Below are positions 20,908 through 21,402 of a stretch of DNA of 21,402 nucleotides, in pieces. The stretch is from a virus, in the IMG/VR virus record IMGVR_UViG_3300030419_004081, positions 1 to 21,402 of that record. One strand, 5' to 3'. How positions within the stretch are numbered: the stretch's first letter is position 1; each line of letters starts with the position of its first letter. The notes under the pieces were generated by a model. That model saw only the letters and a list, made by a program, of their open reading frames with translations. It did no database searches and was not told the origin of the DNA. A program made the position numbers and the translations under genes.

Positions 20908-21402
20908 TTAACTCGTAAAGCTGTTTGTCCGTCTAATCGCAAGTTCTTGATTAACACTCGCCACTGCCTCTTGATATCTTTTTTCATATAACTGAAGCAT
21001 CTGAGGGTTTTTATCATAAACCGCAGCCTCTATCAATGAACCATACAATAAAGCATCGTATGCGTTGTCTGTTAACCAGTTTGTTGTGTTGCTGCCTGAT
21101 AAAGAACTAAACCTTGTTCTATAGTTTATTTCAACTGTAAGAGCAGCACTTGGTGTTGGAGCAATAATATAAAAATCATTGTCCCAGTCTGCATAATATT
21201 TTGGCGTGCTTGTGCTTGTTCGTGTGGGCCAGTATTCGTTTATGTATCCAACGTCTCTGTATTCCAATGCTGTCCTGGCCGAGGCTGAGGACAGCACTTG
21301 AAAAGAAATGATCGTGATTAGATCAGTCGGTTTCGTCACAAAGGCGTCACCAATAGTTAATGTAGCGTTTTGATGTTTGTATAGTTCAGGAACATTTATC
21401 AG
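20908..21402 (-). CDS. Head-tail adaptor/connector protein, 5'-truncated at window edge
   Basis: The frame is open from the right edge to a TAA at 20908, giving 164 visible residues; a GTG at 21339 is internal, because the residues before it (VPELYKHQNATLTIGDAF) continue the same domain. The visible part includes SSASARTALEYRDVGYINEYW, then YYADWDNDFYIIAPTPSAALTVEINYRTRF, NWLTDNAYDALLYGSLIEAAVY, and a helical end LYEKRYQEAVASVNQEL. The IAPTP...YR...W...DALLYG-x-LIEA...Y-x-x-RY pattern is one I associate with podoviral adaptor proteins of the T7 gp11/P22 gp4 type, which sit between portal and tail tube. The gene ends two bases before the large fibre, consistent with a head-to-tail gene order. 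Confidence 0.82.
   Translation of the reverse strand: MINVPELYKHQNATLTIGDAFVTKPTDLITIISFQVLSSASARTALEYRDVGYINEYWPTRTSTSTPKYYADWDNDFYIIAPTPSAALTVEINYRTRFSSLSGSNTTNWLTDNAYDALLYGSLIEAAVYDKNPQMLQLYEKRYQEAVASVNQELAIRRTNSFTS

Noticed and set aside
21337-21339. GTG as start of the adaptor gene
   Set aside because: The frame stays open to the right edge and reads sensible sequence, so this is an internal codon of a truncated gene.
1-21402. tRNA, rRNA, CRISPR arrays, transposases, integrase or attachment sites
   Set aside because: None was recognised on either strand by eye; coding density leaves almost no space for them.

Overview
This window looks like part of a tailed bacteriophage genome, most likely a marine podovirus-like phage or a marine virome contig. 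That reading rests on recognised family signatures: a head-tail adaptor, tail-fibre N-terminal domains, glycan-binding-like tail modules, and marine-phage motifs such as KERADDVP/EFVMTADAV, DYEEG and MAITKE. No host gene, tRNA, integrase, CRISPR or insertion sequence is visible. Coding is almost gapless and the DNA looks AT-rich. A marine alphaproteobacterial host is an inference from resemblance to pelagiphage/HMO-2011-type gene sets, not something the sequence shows.

Layout. One gene lies on the + strand: the C-terminal 430 residues of an SNF2-type helicase (1-1293), cut by the left edge. Everything else is one leftward structural operon on the - strand, running from the right edge to 1290. 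It converges on the helicase gene with a 4-bp overlap. In transcription order it has four blocks. (i) A head-tail adaptor cut by the right edge (20908-21402). (ii) The host-recognition block: a 1058-aa repetitive fibre (17729-20905), a 119-aa beta-sandwich-like protein, then fibre-like genes of 184, 353, 383 and 314 aa, each followed or separated by a small ORF (95, 83, 57, 97 aa). (iii) Small virion-associated ORFs (56, 79, 140 aa), a 508-aa tail hub/stabilisation-like protein, a 43-aa Cys4 protein, an 82-aa protein, a 223-aa two-domain protein and a 16-codon micro-ORF. (iv) A likely internal-virion/ejection block of 329, 258, 419 and 1507 aa, ending with a 76-aa coiled-coil plus transmembrane protein that could be holin-like.

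How it works together. The adaptor joins head to tail. The 1058-aa protein and the four smaller fibre-like proteins probably form the adsorption apparatus. Three of the small proteins between the fibres are paralogues (MAITKE family) with very strong ribosome-binding sites, and the fourth has the short C-terminal motif common in tail-fibre-assembly proteins. The 258/419/1507-aa genes have an order and size progression like the ejection proteins of short-tailed phages. Genes are joined by overlapping stop/start (TAATG, ATGA) or fused stop/Shine-Dalgarno (TAAGGAG) junctions, which suggests one translationally coupled polycistronic message.

Most notable: the alternating fibre/small-protein array; protein-identical but synonymously diverged repeats inside the 1058-aa fibre; a 223-aa protein that looks like two copies of the 119-aa protein; and four short ORFs (16, 43, 56 and 57 codons) that fill the apparent gaps exactly.
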